From JAAUTT01 sp038213375 (GTDB lineage Bacteria; Bacteroidota; Bacteroidia; Bacteroidales; JAAUTT01), in the NCBI GenBank assembly GCA_038213375.1, contig JBBQTB010000001.1:157760-221759 (forward strand): a stretch of DNA of 64,000 nucleotides, in the 5' to 3' direction. Positions 23,929-34,316 of this stretch are shown here, one piece after another. The notes under the pieces are model-generated. The model worked only from the letters and a program-made list of their open reading frames with translations. It made no database searches and had not been told where the DNA came from. How positions within the stretch are numbered: the stretch's first letter is position 1; each line of letters opens with the position of its first letter. The translations under genes and the position numbers were made by a program.

Positions 23929-26900
23929 ATGAACAAGATACTATTGATCATTCTTGCTATTACTATTTTCCAAATATCAACGGTAATATCCTTCGCTCAG
24001 GATATACAATGGAACAGTGCCCCAAAAAAAGGGTTTGTATTTGAAATAAGCAACAAAGAAGCACAAAAGCTTCTTACTTGCACTAAGCCCGATACCATTG
24101 TTAATAAGTTGCTTCACAACTTAATTGACACGTTTGACGTGGATAAGGGCTGGGTAAACCGTCCGGCAAAAGGTCATTTTATTTTAGCTAAGATTGTTGA
24201 AAATAAGCTTTATTGCGATTATACTTGCGTTTTCCCTTATCAGGTATTTTTGTTAAAAGAGTACGATGCACTGGCACTGCAAGTAGTAGATTTGAAAGGC
24301 AACGTAAGGGACGATGCAAAAGTGAAATTTAAATTCAAAAGGCTTCGTATCGATCCTGAAAGTAAAACATACAGGCTCGAAAATGATTGGTTTAATGGTA
24401 ATAGTCGAACGGCAACGATTGAACTTGATGGCTTCCGATCGTTCTTTAATATCTTAAAGCATGAAATTCCATCGTGGCATGATAATTACAACAATGACAA
24501 TGGCCCCGATTTTTATAGCTATATGATAACCGATAAAAACAAGTACAAGCCCAATGATCGCGTCCGTTTTAAATCGTATGCCTTATCGCAGTTCAAGTTG
24601 CCTTTGCACAAGGACCTTGAGGTTTGGCTGACCGATTATCGCAAAAATATAAAAGTAGGAAAAATAACACCTTACCGGCCCGGGGGCTATGCCAGCGAAT
24701 TTCAATTACACGATTCGTTAAAATTATCATTGGATAAAAACTATTATTTGCAGCTGCGAGAAAAAAATGGACGTATTGTAGCTGCCTGTTCCTTTAAATA
24801 TGAAGATTATGAATTGTTTGGAAATAAATTAGAAATTCAACTCGCAAAAAGCTCGCAGTTTTACCCCGAAAAAAATGAATTAACAATCACAGCAACCGAT
24901 GTGAACGGACTGAAGCTTAAAGATGCCAAAGCAAGCATTCTCGTTAAGACCCAGGCAATCCATGAATCATTTCAGCCCCTGGTAATCCTTCCCGACACCC
25001 TTTTGTATTCTCAAATTGACCTTGATCCGATTAATCCCACGCATTTAGATATCCCATCGGCGTTGTTCCAAAAAACAAATACCTCTTATCAGGTATTTGT
25101 TACTGTTCTTAATAGCGAAAATGAGCGTATGGAAAGAAACGATATGGCTACTCATTTTTACTCTCAATATGAACTATCTACCCATTTTTCAAACGATAGC
25201 ATTTGTTTTGATCTACTAAAAAATGGTGGGCAAATGCAAAATGTACCCATTAAACTTTGGCACAGTGGGGAGTTGGAGCCAATCGAAATTCATTTACCCT
25301 ATAAAGAAAAACTTAATCCGGCACTTAGTTATTTTCGCCTTGAAAATGAACTTGTTTCCAAGCAAATAAGCATAAGTCACTTAAGTCCCTATTTAGATGT
25401 GGTTGGTGGTATCCAAAAAGACAGTTTCAACATCAGGTTACAAAATGCACAGAAATTAGATGTATCCTGGTATATCTATCAGGGAAGCAATTTATTAAAA
25501 AAGGGCTTTGGCAAAGAATTGGATTATAAGTCATTCATTGAAGACCGGACTACAACATTTTATGTTGAATTCCTTTACTCGTTTGGGGGAGAAGATCACA
25601 TAAAACGTACGCAATATGAGTTCAAAGAAGAGTTTTTGGATGTATCCCTGAATATGCCCGACAAGGTATATCCGGGACAGCAAGTAGATGCTACCATACT
25701 TGTTCGCGACCAGTTGGGGCAACCTGTGCGCGGTGTTGATCTTACCGCTCTGGCAATTACCGGTAAGCTCAATTACCATCTGCCAGACCTTCCTTATTAC
25801 GGCAGAAGTTCTGCCCCACGGTCAATAAAAGCACATTATAGTAAAGAGGCTTTAAACAAGCGTACCGCCATTTTAAATTTGGATTACAGGAAATGGGAAA
25901 AGACAGCCCGCCTGGACACGATGACATATTATCGTTTTACTTATCCTAAGTCCGGATTTTTTAAATATTTTGTTTTTATTGCAGATAGCACTCAATTTGC
26001 CCCTTTTATCATGCAAAATGGCACGGCAAAAAAAATCTATGCGATAGAGGTTGACCATCATCCGGTTTATTTTTCTTGGGTCGACCAGCCCAAGGAATAT
26101 TCGTTTTATATATCGCCTGGAAAAAAGCATGAAATAAGCCTGCGGTTGTTCGATCAAGAAATTCTGTTAGACTCCATTTCTTTCAAAGCTGGCAAAAAGA
26201 CAATCCTCAGTTGTAATTTTGATAATTTACCACAGGGGACGAAAATCTATAACCTAGGGCATAAATTTACCCAAACAGAAACAAACAGGTATTACGAATA
26301 TGTTGCGTCATTTAAAATTGGACTCGGTTCTGGTTATGTTGAAGCAGTAAATGAATTTACCCCATTATTTATAAATAAAAATTCGCCCTATTCAGGTAAG
26401 GGTTACATTATAGCCGGTCCTGTTTCACCAGGTATGAATACATATTCGGAAAGCTGGGGCCTGAAAACTAACTATAAGCACACAGGTGGCTATAGGTATA
26501 CCTTCGAAGACAATATCGTTTATAAGCAAGATGAAACTAACTTACTACCCAAACACTTAGAAGACAATTTCTCTAGCCCTTTAAGTGTGATCAATGCCAA
26601 AGCGATGAATAAAAAACGCTTTCTCGAAAAAAAGCCTGAACTGGAATACAAATGGAACGCAAGGACTATCGATATTGTAAATTCCCATTCGCGCATAAAG
26701 TTTTTACTTCCTTTTGAGAAAGAATCTTCAGGTATTGCAGCCATCATCTTCCAAGACGTTAAAACCAAGAAATCAACCGCTCCATGTTATAATAAACTTA
26801 ACGAATACCGATCTGATTTATATTATATCCCATCGGGAACCAATGATATTGCTGTACTCTACAACAATGGCAAATACTTGAAAATGGACAGCATAAATTT

Positions 26901-29463
26901 CAAAAAAAATATCGTTGCTGTTATCGATCTTAACCATTCCTCATTGAATCCTATAGATTCTCTCTCGAAAAGTTGGTTGTTAAGTCACTCTATGAAATAT
27001 CCTGACGATTGTTATCCATTACCGATCGAAGCCAAATATCCAGCCAACAAATACTTTTTTTCGCAAGGTTTAGCCGGAAATGTGAAAGGTGTAGTTTATG
27101 ACGAAAATCATGAACCACTGCCTGGTGTGAACATTGTTGTTGAAGGCACAACCATGGGTGCCGTGTCTGATTTAGATGGTAAGTTTTCGCTGGATATTTA
27201 TACTCCAACAGCGACATTGGTATTTAGCTTTGTTGGATATTTGCCTGAAAAAGTGGAAGTAACGAGAGGTTCGGAGGTGATTATGAAGTTAACTCCCGAT
27301 GTTCAAAAACTCGAAGAGGTCGTTGTTGTTGGCTACGGAACAATGTCTAAAAGTGATTTGACTGGTTCTGTAGCCGGCATGGCGGCTGTGGATACAGCTC
27401 CCGAAGACAAACCCGAAGCCGAACAAAACAATCAAGACGATAAAATTATCCGCGAAGCCGAACAACACCTTTACCAGGAACTATTGACGCTGAATAGTAT
27501 CCGTTCCAATTTCTCCGATGTGGGTTTTTGGGAACCACGCTTGTTCACCGATAAACGGGGCGAATCTAAATTCAAGGTAACCTTTCCCGATGACATTACC
27601 CGGTGGGATGCCCTTGTATATGCCATGAACAGCAAAATACAAACCGGCACTCTGCGCAAAAGTATCAGATCCTATAAACCGTTGATGGCTGAATTGAAAG
27701 TCCCTCAATTTCTTACCCGTGGCGACACCTCCTATTTTCTTGGGAAAGTGCTTAACTATACTTCCGATAGCAGTATTGTTGGAAAAGTAAAATGGAGTGG
27801 GGCTAAAACCGGTTTCGAAAAGAACATCCAATTTGCTAACTTTCATTCCGACAAGTTACAAGTTAACGTAAATAGTACCGATTCAATTAAAACCCGTTAC
27901 GAATTTACCAGTACCGATGGCTATTTTGATGGCGAAGAACGCACCGTTCCTGTGGTAGAGCAGGGGATTATCCGGGCAGATGGCTCTTTATCCATTTTAA
28001 AGAACGGTGATGACAAATACGTAAAAGCATCAGACAATGAGACCGTAACTGTTCAGATTATGGATAACCAAATCCAGATTTATGGCGAGGAGGTAAGTTA
28101 TCTCCTAAACTACAGATATGCCTGCAACGAACAATTGGCTTCGAAGTTGGTAGGTTTAGTAACTAACAAATTGTTAATGCAATACGAAGGGAAACCATTT
28201 AAATACGATAAGGATGTTAACAAAATCATTTCACGACTACTAAAAAATCAGAACCAGGAATTTTTATGGTCGTGGTGGGATATATCGCCCAATAGCTGTT
28301 ATTGGATGTCGGCCCATATTCTCCGTTCATTAAAATGTGCAAAAGATGCCGGGTATAGGGTTGATCTTGATATAGATAACATTGCAAGAAAAGCACAGTA
28401 TAAGTTTAATTTCTTTAATCAATATTCGATTGAGGATATTGATTTGTTGCACTCTTTGGCAGGATGGCATGCCGGTTTGGATTATCGTAAATGCATTCAC
28501 GTGCTTGACTCCATGCTTTGTGCAAAGGAATACCCTATGGATTCCAAGGCCATAAATTATTACAGCAAATATTCTCATCTAAAAGAAAAGTTCCTTCTTC
28601 AGGAGATAAAACAAATGGTTGGATTTCCATATCAGCCAGATACATTATTAAAATATAAAAAAGAAGGCATTTTGGGTGAAGTATATTTCTCTGATAATAA
28701 GCCAACAAGTTATTGGTACGACGATAACATGGCTGCAAATGTAATCGCTTACCGTATCCTAAAAAAAGATTCCTTGCTTAAACATATGCTCGTAAACATG
28801 CAATTGTACTTTCTATCAACGCGAAGAAATGGGGCATGGAATACCTATCAATCGTCCAATATCCTTATGAGCGTTCTCCCCGATCTTCTTGCGGAAGGCT
28901 TTTCAAAAGGCCATACAGCAAGTGTTATTGTGCAGGGTAAAGAGAATGCGACAATAACTAAATTCCCTTACCACATCGAATTAAACCCGGATGAAGAACT
29001 GAAAGTACATAAACAATCTGGCTTGCCACTTTATTACATGCAATATGTAAATGAAAGGGTTACTCGGGCAAAAACTGGTGTGGATGGTTTTGAAATTAAA
29101 ACTTACTTTAACAATGGAGGGTTGTTGCTTGAGGCAGGCAAACCAGTATCACTAACGGTAACAGTAACAGTTAAAAAAGATGCCGCTTTCGAAAACGTGA
29201 TGATTGAGGTGCCAATACCCGGGGCATGCAGTTATGCAGATAAGCGCCAGCCATATTGTGGGGTAGAAACTCACCGTGAATATTTTAAAGAGCGTACTTT
29301 AATTTTCTGTGAGAATATGAAAACTGGGAATTACGAATTTAATATTCAATTGCTCCCTAGGTTTACCGGTAAATACTTGATGAACCCGGCGCAAGTATCG
29401 CTAATGTATGTACCAGTTGTAAATGCAAATACAAACATAAAACAAGTGGAGGTAAAGGATTAG
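23929..29463 (+). CDS. Alpha-2-macroglobulin family protein with inserted SusC-type segment
   Basis: Giant exported protein of 1844 residues with a signal peptide ending SFAQ (about 24). The N-terminal 1000 residues contain macroglobulin-type beta domains (NKYKPNDRVRFKSYAL near 205; YPGQQVDATILVRD near 580). Residues about 1050-1150 are unlike the rest: VKGVVYDENHEPLPGVN..DLDGKFSL..VFSFVGYLPE..EEVVVVGYGTMSKSDLTGSV is the carboxypeptidase-regulatory-like domain and TonB-box region that normally begin SusC transporters. The alpha-2-macroglobulin core follows (FWEPRLFTDKRGESKFKVTF near 1200), then the thioester motif CNEQ at Cys1399 and a helical thioester domain. Bacterial members are thought to trap proteases at the cell surface or in the periplasm. 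The insert lies where the protease bait region would be expected. Confidence 0.88.
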   Translation: MNKILLIILAITIFQISTVISFAQDIQWNSAPKKGFVFEISNKEAQKLLTCTKPDTIVNKLLHNLIDTFDVDKGWVNRPAKGHFILAKIVENKLYCDYTCVFPYQVFLLKEYDALALQVVDLKGNVRDDAKVKFKFKRLRIDPESKTYRLENDWFNGNSRTATIELDGFRSFFNILKHEIPSWHDNYNNDNGPDFYSYMITDKNKYKPNDRVRFKSYALSQFKLPLHKDLEVWLTDYRKNIKVGKITPYRPGGYASEFQLHDSLKLSLDKNYYLQLREKNGRIVAACSFKYEDYELFGNKLEIQLAKSSQFYPEKNELTITATDVNGLKLKDAKASILVKTQAIHESFQPLVILPDTLLYSQIDLDPINPTHLDIPSALFQKTNTSYQVFVTVLNSENERMERNDMATHFYSQYELSTHFSNDSICFDLLKNGGQMQNVPIKLWHSGELEPIEIHLPYKEKLNPALSYFRLENELVSKQISISHLSPYLDVVGGIQKDSFNIRLQNAQKLDVSWYIYQGSNLLKKGFGKELDYKSFIEDRTTTFYVEFLYSFGGEDHIKRTQYEFKEEFLDVSLNMPDKVYPGQQVDATILVRDQLGQPVRGVDLTALAITGKLNYHLPDLPYYGRSSAPRSIKAHYSKEALNKRTAILNLDYRKWEKTARLDTMTYYRFTYPKSGFFKYFVFIADSTQFAPFIMQNGTAKKIYAIEVDHHPVYFSWVDQPKEYSFYISPGKKHEISLRLFDQEILLDSISFKAGKKTILSCNFDNLPQGTKIYNLGHKFTQTETNRYYEYVASFKIGLGSGYVEAVNEFTPLFINKNSPYSGKGYIIAGPVSPGMNTYSESWGLKTNYKHTGGYRYTFEDNIVYKQDETNLLPKHLEDNFSSPLSVINAKAMNKKRFLEKKPELEYKWNARTIDIVNSHSRIKFLLPFEKESSGIAAIIFQDVKTKKSTAPCYNKLNEYRSDLYYIPSGTNDIAVLYNNGKYLKMDSINFKKNIVAVIDLNHSSLNPIDSLSKSWLLSHSMKYPDDCYPLPIEAKYPANKYFFSQGLAGNVKGVVYDENHEPLPGVNIVVEGTTMGAVSDLDGKFSLDIYTPTATLVFSFVGYLPEKVEVTRGSEVIMKLTPDVQKLEEVVVVGYGTMSKSDLTGSVAGMAAVDTAPEDKPEAEQNNQDDKIIREAEQHLYQELLTLNSIRSNFSDVGFWEPRLFTDKRGESKFKVTFPDDITRWDALVYAMNSKIQTGTLRKSIRSYKPLMAELKVPQFLTRGDTSYFLGKVLNYTSDSSIVGKVKWSGAKTGFEKNIQFANFHSDKLQVNVNSTDSIKTRYEFTSTDGYFDGEERTVPVVEQGIIRADGSLSILKNGDDKYVKASDNETVTVQIMDNQIQIYGEEVSYLLNYRYACNEQLASKLVGLVTNKLLMQYEGKPFKYDKDVNKIISRLLKNQNQEFLWSWWDISPNSCYWMSAHILRSLKCAKDAGYRVDLDIDNIARKAQYKFNFFNQYSIEDIDLLHSLAGWHAGLDYRKCIHVLDSMLCAKEYPMDSKAINYYSKYSHLKEKFLLQEIKQMVGFPYQPDTLLKYKKEGILGEVYFSDNKPTSYWYDDNMAANVIAYRILKKDSLLKHMLVNMQLYFLSTRRNGAWNTYQSSNILMSVLPDLLAEGFSKGHTASVIVQGKENATITKFPYHIELNPDEELKVHKQSGLPLYYMQYVNERVTRAKTGVDGFEIKTYFNNGGLLLEAGKPVSLTVTVTVKKDAAFENVMIEVPIPGACSYADKRQPYCGVETHREYFKERTLIFCENMKTGNYEFNIQLLPRFTGKYLMNPAQVSLMYVPVVNANTNIKQVEVKD

Positions 29464-29635
29464 TAATGGTTTTGATCTTCATAGAGAAGCTTTGATTGTT
29501 TCAGCATTGTTTAGTAACGCGACAGTTTTCAGTTTACATGATCAAATGTTTATCCGACATATTACCAAATTTCCGGATTAGGTAAATCAAAAGATATTCA
29601 ATTATCTTTGCACCCAATTTATTAATAAAACATAT

Positions 29636-30754
29636 TTGAAAACGTTCTCAGAATTAGGAATTTCCGATGATTTTATAAAAGCGCTTAAAGAAATTAATAT
29701 TATTAAGCCCACCGAAATTCAAAGTAAAGCAATTCCCTTTTTAATTGAAAAAGGAACCGATTTTATTGGTCAGGCACAGACAGGTACAGGCAAAACTGCT
29801 GCTTTCGGACTTCCATTATTACAAGCAATAAATCCGGAAAATGATAAAATACAGGCCTTAATATTGACTCCAACCCGCGAGTTGGGTCAACAAATAGCAA
29901 AACAATTATTTCGTTTTACAAAATTTGCCCCAAAAAAGATATTTATCGAATCGGTTTATGGTGGAGCTCATATTGAGGAACAAATTAAGGCATTAAAACG
30001 GCCTACTCATATTGTGGTTGCGACACCTGGCCGGTTGATTGATCTTTTGGAGCGAAAAGCACTAACGATTAGCTTTGTTAAAACAATTGTATTGGATGAG
30101 GCCGATGAAATGCTGAGCATGGGGTTTAAAGCCGAATTGGATTGCATTTTGAAACAGACAGCCGGTAAACGGCAAACTTGGCTATTTTCAGCCACCATGC
30201 CACAGGAAATAAAAGCCATTATCAAAACGTACATGTCTCCAACTGCCTTTAAAATAGAGGTAGATAAACTGGATGTGATTAATAAGGACATTACCCATCA
30301 ATATGTGATATGCGATGCAGAAGAAAAACTGGACATTCTTGTTCACTTTTTAAAATCGCAGGGAGAAAATCGTGGAGTTGTGTTTTGTCGAACAAAAACG
30401 GGAGCACAGACACTGGCCAAACAATTGGCAGCTAAAAATTATGCGGCAGACGCATTGCATGGAGATTTGTTGCAAAAAGAGCGCGATAAAGTGATGCGTG
30501 CTTTTAAGAATGAAAAAATTCAAATTCTTGTAGCAACCGATCTGGCTGCCAGAGGTATTGATGTTGAAAAATTATCGTATGTGGTTCATTTTCAAATTCC
30601 TGAAAAAATTGAATACTATACTCATCGAAGCGGACGAACAGCCAGGGCTGGCAACAAAGGTTTATCATTGAGTTTAATCAATAATATTGAGCTTGTCGAT
30701 TTAAAAAACATTCAGAAAACACTTGGTTTTCCATTGAAAGAGGTTCATAGATAA
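29636..30754 (+). CDS. DEAD-box RNA helicase
   Basis: ATP-dependent RNA helicase of 372 residues, essentially the bare two-domain core. It has the Q motif (FSELGISDDFIKAL..IKPTEIQSKAIP), Walker A AQTGTGKT, PTRELGQQ, DEAD in VLDEADEML, SAT in LFSATMP, and in the second domain VVFCRTK, DLAARGIDVE and HRSGRTARAG. No C-terminal RNA-binding extension is present. It probably starts at TTG 29636, since the conserved N-terminus begins there and no ATG is available. The -7 box TATCTTTG is at 29603-29610. RNase HI follows with no gap. Confidence 0.93.
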   Translation: MKTFSELGISDDFIKALKEINIIKPTEIQSKAIPFLIEKGTDFIGQAQTGTGKTAAFGLPLLQAINPENDKIQALILTPTRELGQQIAKQLFRFTKFAPKKIFIESVYGGAHIEEQIKALKRPTHIVVATPGRLIDLLERKALTISFVKTIVLDEADEMLSMGFKAELDCILKQTAGKRQTWLFSATMPQEIKAIIKTYMSPTAFKIEVDKLDVINKDITHQYVICDAEEKLDILVHFLKSQGENRGVVFCRTKTGAQTLAKQLAAKNYAADALHGDLLQKERDKVMRAFKNEKIQILVATDLAARGIDVEKLSYVVHFQIPEKIEYYTHRSGRTARAGNKGLSLSLINNIELVDLKNIQKTLGFPLKEVHR

Positions 30755-31261
30755 TTGAATACACCAGAAATCAAGATATTTACCGACGGCAGTTGCAATC
30801 CAACTTATAATATAGGAACTTGGGCAGCCATTTTGCTTTGTGGGGATAAAAAATTCGTGATAACCGGGGAATCCCTTCATACCACACACCAGCGCATGGA
30901 ACTGTTGGCGGTGATTGAGGCCATTACGTTTGCGGATGAAAAATTAGAAAATCATCCACTTGATATCTATACCGATAGCCAATATGTTGTTAGATTAATT
31001 GATAGAAAAGATAAATTGACAAAAAATCAGTTTATCACCAAAAAAGGAAACCTTCTAAACAACTCCGATTTGATTGAGAGGCTTATTCATCAAATAGAAA
31101 CCCACAAGCTTAATTTTGTTAAGGTGAAAGCGCATCAGAAATCAAAACCTGAAGGAACAAATTATTCGGATATAAGTATTGTGAATTTTAATATTGAGGT
31201 GGATAAATTGGCCCGAAAAACCTTGCGTGAAACAATATACCGAAAACATAGCCAATTATAG
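30755..31261 (+). CDS. rnhA: Ribonuclease HI
   Basis: Endonuclease of 168 residues that degrades RNA in RNA-DNA hybrids. The catalytic acids are visible: Asp in IFTDGSCNP (about 10), Glu in HQRMELLAVIEA (about 48), Asp in IYTDSQYVV (about 70) and a late Asp in NFNIEVDKLAR, with His in KVKAHQ. The gene starts at TTG 30755, immediately after the TAA stop of the helicase gene, so the two are translationally linked and act on related substrates. The stop TAG at 31259 overlaps a dispersed repeat. Confidence 0.92.
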   Translation: MNTPEIKIFTDGSCNPTYNIGTWAAILLCGDKKFVITGESLHTTHQRMELLAVIEAITFADEKLENHPLDIYTDSQYVVRLIDRKDKLTKNQFITKKGNLLNNSDLIERLIHQIETHKLNFVKVKAHQKSKPEGTNYSDISIVNFNIEVDKLARKTLRETIYRKHSQL

Positions 31262-31318
31262 TGTTATGTTAAACATAATTTGGCGGTTTTATCAACAGAT
31301 TTATATTTAACATAGCAA
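31259..31318. repeat. Dispersed inverted-repeat element, copy 2 (uninterrupted)
   Basis: A 60-bp element with the same outline as 20992-21094 but without the palindromic insert. Inverted ends are TGTTATGTTAAA and TTTAACATAGCA. It begins at the TAG stop of the RNase HI gene, just as copy 1 begins at the TAG of the DUF3127 gene. It may act as a transcription terminator or be a miniature mobile element. Confidence 0.62.
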
Positions 31319-31392
31319 TAAGTTTATTTTATGGTGTTCCGGTAAATATGTAACTTTGGCTACTACATCCATTACCAATAAACGAATTTACT

Positions 31393-33276
31393 ATGAGAAA
31401 CCTTACCAATGTCGTTCTTATTTTACTAATTAATATGATGACTGAAAACCAGAATTTAAATGCACAAACATCCGATCGCTCAGCTGTTGAACCCAAATAC
31501 ACATGGAACCTGCAAGACATTTTTTCGTCGGATGAAGCATGGAAACAAGCTTTTGACAAAGTAAAAAAAGAAGCTGATAAAATAGAAAAATACCAGGGAA
31601 AGTTAACTACGTCAGCCAAAACCTTGTTTGAATTTCTCGAATTTTCATCAGCTTTAAATAAAGAAATAAGTCGTGTTTATTCCTATGCTTCAATGAAATC
31701 AGATCAGGACACACGCGATGGGAAATACCTTTCCATGCTACAGGAATTAAGTCAATCGTTTGCGGTAATAGGAGCAAAGTCGGCCTTTTCCGATCCAGAA
31801 GTGCTTGCAATGGGTAAAGATAAGGTTACCAGATTTTTAAAAGAAGAACCAGGTTTGTCTGTTTATAAAATGTATTTCGACAATCTGTTCCGAAGCCAGG
31901 CACACACACTTTCAGAACCTGAAGAAAAAATAATGGCTCAGGCATCGGTAATCCTTGACGCTCCGGGATCGATAAACAGGGTTTTTACCAATGCTGAATT
32001 TCCTTATCCTAAGGTAACTTTATCCGACGGAAAAACTGTTACGCTCGATCAATCAGCATTTTCCAAATATCGTGCTTTGCCTAACAGAAATGACCGCGAA
32101 TTAGTTTTCAAAGAATTCTGGACTACTATGAACCAATTTAAGAAAACATTGGCCGAACAGTTGTTTTCTCAGGTAAATGGGCATATATTTAATGCACGAG
32201 CCCGTCACTACAATAATTCGCTCGAAAGCGCCCTCGAAAATTATAACATACCAACAAGTGTTTATCATTCTCTGGTTTCAAATGTCAACAATAATCTTGG
32301 AACATTTCACCGTTATCTCAAACTCCGTAAACGGATGATGGGCCTTGATACCCTCAAATATTCTGATATGTATGCCCCTGTAGTAAAGGATGTAAAGAAG
32401 AATTTTACATTTGATGAGGCGCAAACATTGGTAGTAAGCGCTATGAAACCTTTGGGGAAACCTTATCAGGACATATTAAAAAAAGCTTATACCGATCGTT
32501 GGGTTGATGTGTATCCAAACACAGGCAAACGTTCGGGAGCGTATTCCAATGGCTCCATATATGATGTTCACCCATTTATACTATTAAATTTTAACGGACA
32601 ATTTAATGATGTCAGTACTTATGGTCACGAGCTTGGACATGCCATGCATAGCTATTTTTCGAATAAAACGCAGCCTTATCCTCAATCGTCCTATTCCATT
32701 TTTGTAGCCGAAGTGGCATCGACTTTTAACGAAGCACTTCTAAGTCAATATATGGTTGAAAATACAGCCGATGAAAATGATAAATTATCACTACTGATGG
32801 ATCGGTTGGATGGTTTTAAGGGAACTCTTTTCCGACAGACACAATTTGCGGAATTTGAACTTGCTATCCACGAAAAAGCGGAAGCCGGAGAACCATTGAG
32901 CAGTGATGACCTCAATAAAATTTATGGGAATATCTTAAAAAAATATTACGGAACCGACGAAGGCATTTGTAAAATTGATGAAATAGTGGACGTTGAGTGG
33001 GCTTATATACCTCATTTTTACTACAATTTTTATGTTTATCAATATGCAACTTCGTTTATTGCATCGATGGCGTTAGCCGAAAAAGTGATGAATTCCGAAA
33101 AAGGAATCGTTGAAAAATACCTCACTTTTCTTTCGTCCGGATCCACCGAGTATCCAATTGAATTACTTAAAAAGGCTGGTGTTGATATGACTACTAATGA
33201 GCCTTTTGAAAAAGCAATTCAGTCTATGAATAAAATTATGGATGAAATTGAAGTAATTCTCTCGAAAAAAAGATGA
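31393..33276 (+). CDS. pepF: Oligoendopeptidase F (M3 family)
   Basis: Zinc metallopeptidase of 627 residues that cleaves short peptides. The zinc site is HELGH at 412-416 with the downstream Glu in FVAEVASTFNE, the M3B pattern. The N-terminal part has the oligoendopeptidase F domain (YTWNLQDIFSSDEAWKQAFD at about 36). A hydrophobic segment then LNAQTSD at residues 8-30 looks like a signal peptide, so the enzyme is probably exported to the periplasm, unlike most cytoplasmic PepF. The -7 box TAACTTTG lies at 31351-31358. Confidence 0.92.
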   Translation: MRNLTNVVLILLINMMTENQNLNAQTSDRSAVEPKYTWNLQDIFSSDEAWKQAFDKVKKEADKIEKYQGKLTTSAKTLFEFLEFSSALNKEISRVYSYASMKSDQDTRDGKYLSMLQELSQSFAVIGAKSAFSDPEVLAMGKDKVTRFLKEEPGLSVYKMYFDNLFRSQAHTLSEPEEKIMAQASVILDAPGSINRVFTNAEFPYPKVTLSDGKTVTLDQSAFSKYRALPNRNDRELVFKEFWTTMNQFKKTLAEQLFSQVNGHIFNARARHYNNSLESALENYNIPTSVYHSLVSNVNNNLGTFHRYLKLRKRMMGLDTLKYSDMYAPVVKDVKKNFTFDEAQTLVVSAMKPLGKPYQDILKKAYTDRWVDVYPNTGKRSGAYSNGSIYDVHPFILLNFNGQFNDVSTYGHELGHAMHSYFSNKTQPYPQSSYSIFVAEVASTFNEALLSQYMVENTADENDKLSLLMDRLDGFKGTLFRQTQFAEFELAIHEKAEAGEPLSSDDLNKIYGNILKKYYGTDEGICKIDEIVDVEWAYIPHFYYNFYVYQYATSFIASMALAEKVMNSEKGIVEKYLTFLSSGSTEYPIELLKKAGVDMTTNEPFEKAIQSMNKIMDEIEVILSKKR

Positions 33277-33375
33277 AGTTAGAAGTTAGGGTAGGAGTTA
33301 GGGAAAGCTTCTTCAACTTCGAACCAATTACCAGTAACCATAAAGTAACCAGTAAAAGTAACCAGTAACATCTCC

Positions 33376-34215
33376 ATGGACTACATACAACTTAATTGCA
33401 AAATTCAATCTGATAACGTTACTCTTTTTCAGGAACTATTAATGAATGACCTTGGAAACATAGGGTTTGAAAGTTTTGTACAAACAGGGGAAGGACTTTC
33501 AGCATATATTATAGCTAAAAACTTTAATGAAAGTTTGCTCAACCAGATAACCTTCCATCATGAATTGATTCTTGGTTCTGTTGAGTTTACATCCGATTTT
33601 ATCAAAGATCAGAATTGGAATCAGGAATGGGAAAAAAATTTTCAACCGGTTTACATTGCAGCTAAATGTTATATTCGAGCACCTTTCCACAAACCTAAAA
33701 ATGTGGCTTATGAGATTGTAATTGAGCCTAAAATGTCGTTTGGAACCGGCCATCATGAATCCACGAGCCTAATGATTGAGCAAATGCTTACAATGCATTT
33801 TGATGGCAAACAGGTTCTCGACATGGGTTGCGGTACCGGCGTGCTGGCAATCATGGCTTCAAAGCTAAAGGCAGCGTCAATTCTGGCTATCGATATCGAT
33901 GAATGGGCATATAAAAATACCCTCGAAAATTGTCAATTCAATCAGGCTTTAAATGTTTTAGCTCTGAAGGGAGATGTTGGTTTAATTTTGGGTAAGAAGT
34001 TTGATATTATCATGGCCAATATCAATCGAAATATCCTTCTGAAACAAATTTCGCATTACGCCGGTGCACAAACAAAAGATGGATTACTTTTAATGAGCGG
34101 CATTTATCTTGACGATTTACCTATGATTCAGAATTCTGCTGAGAAATATGATTATGAGTATTTGAGTGTTCTTAAAAAAAATAATTGGATTGCTGTTTTG
34201 TTTAGTAAAAAATGA
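33376..34215 (+). CDS. prmA: Ribosomal protein L11 methyltransferase
   Basis: SAM-dependent enzyme of 279 residues that trimethylates lysines of ribosomal protein L11. The small N-terminal substrate-recognition domain (about 1-100) ends in DQNWNQEWEKNFQP. The methyltransferase domain starts with PKMSFGTGHHESTSLM and has motif I VLDMGCGTGVLAIMA and the IIMANINRNIL segment. The intergenic stretch before it (33277-33375) contains short direct repeats of the type AAGTAACCAGTAA. Confidence 0.92.
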   Translation: MDYIQLNCKIQSDNVTLFQELLMNDLGNIGFESFVQTGEGLSAYIIAKNFNESLLNQITFHHELILGSVEFTSDFIKDQNWNQEWEKNFQPVYIAAKCYIRAPFHKPKNVAYEIVIEPKMSFGTGHHESTSLMIEQMLTMHFDGKQVLDMGCGTGVLAIMASKLKAASILAIDIDEWAYKNTLENCQFNQALNVLALKGDVGLILGKKFDIIMANINRNILLKQISHYAGAQTKDGLLLMSGIYLDDLPMIQNSAEKYDYEYLSVLKKNNWIAVLFSKK

Positions 34216-34316
34216 TAACAAAAATCTTTATAATTTGGTAACTATTGAAGTAAATAGTTTTTGGACTATTAGACTGTAGGATAAATCATGCAAAGATTGA
34301 TAAAACTGAATTCTTT

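Noticed and set aside
33310..33375. Short repeats of AAGTAACCAGTAA type as a possible CRISPR array
   Set aside because: The repeats are short, irregular and without spacers of constant length. No cas gene is present.
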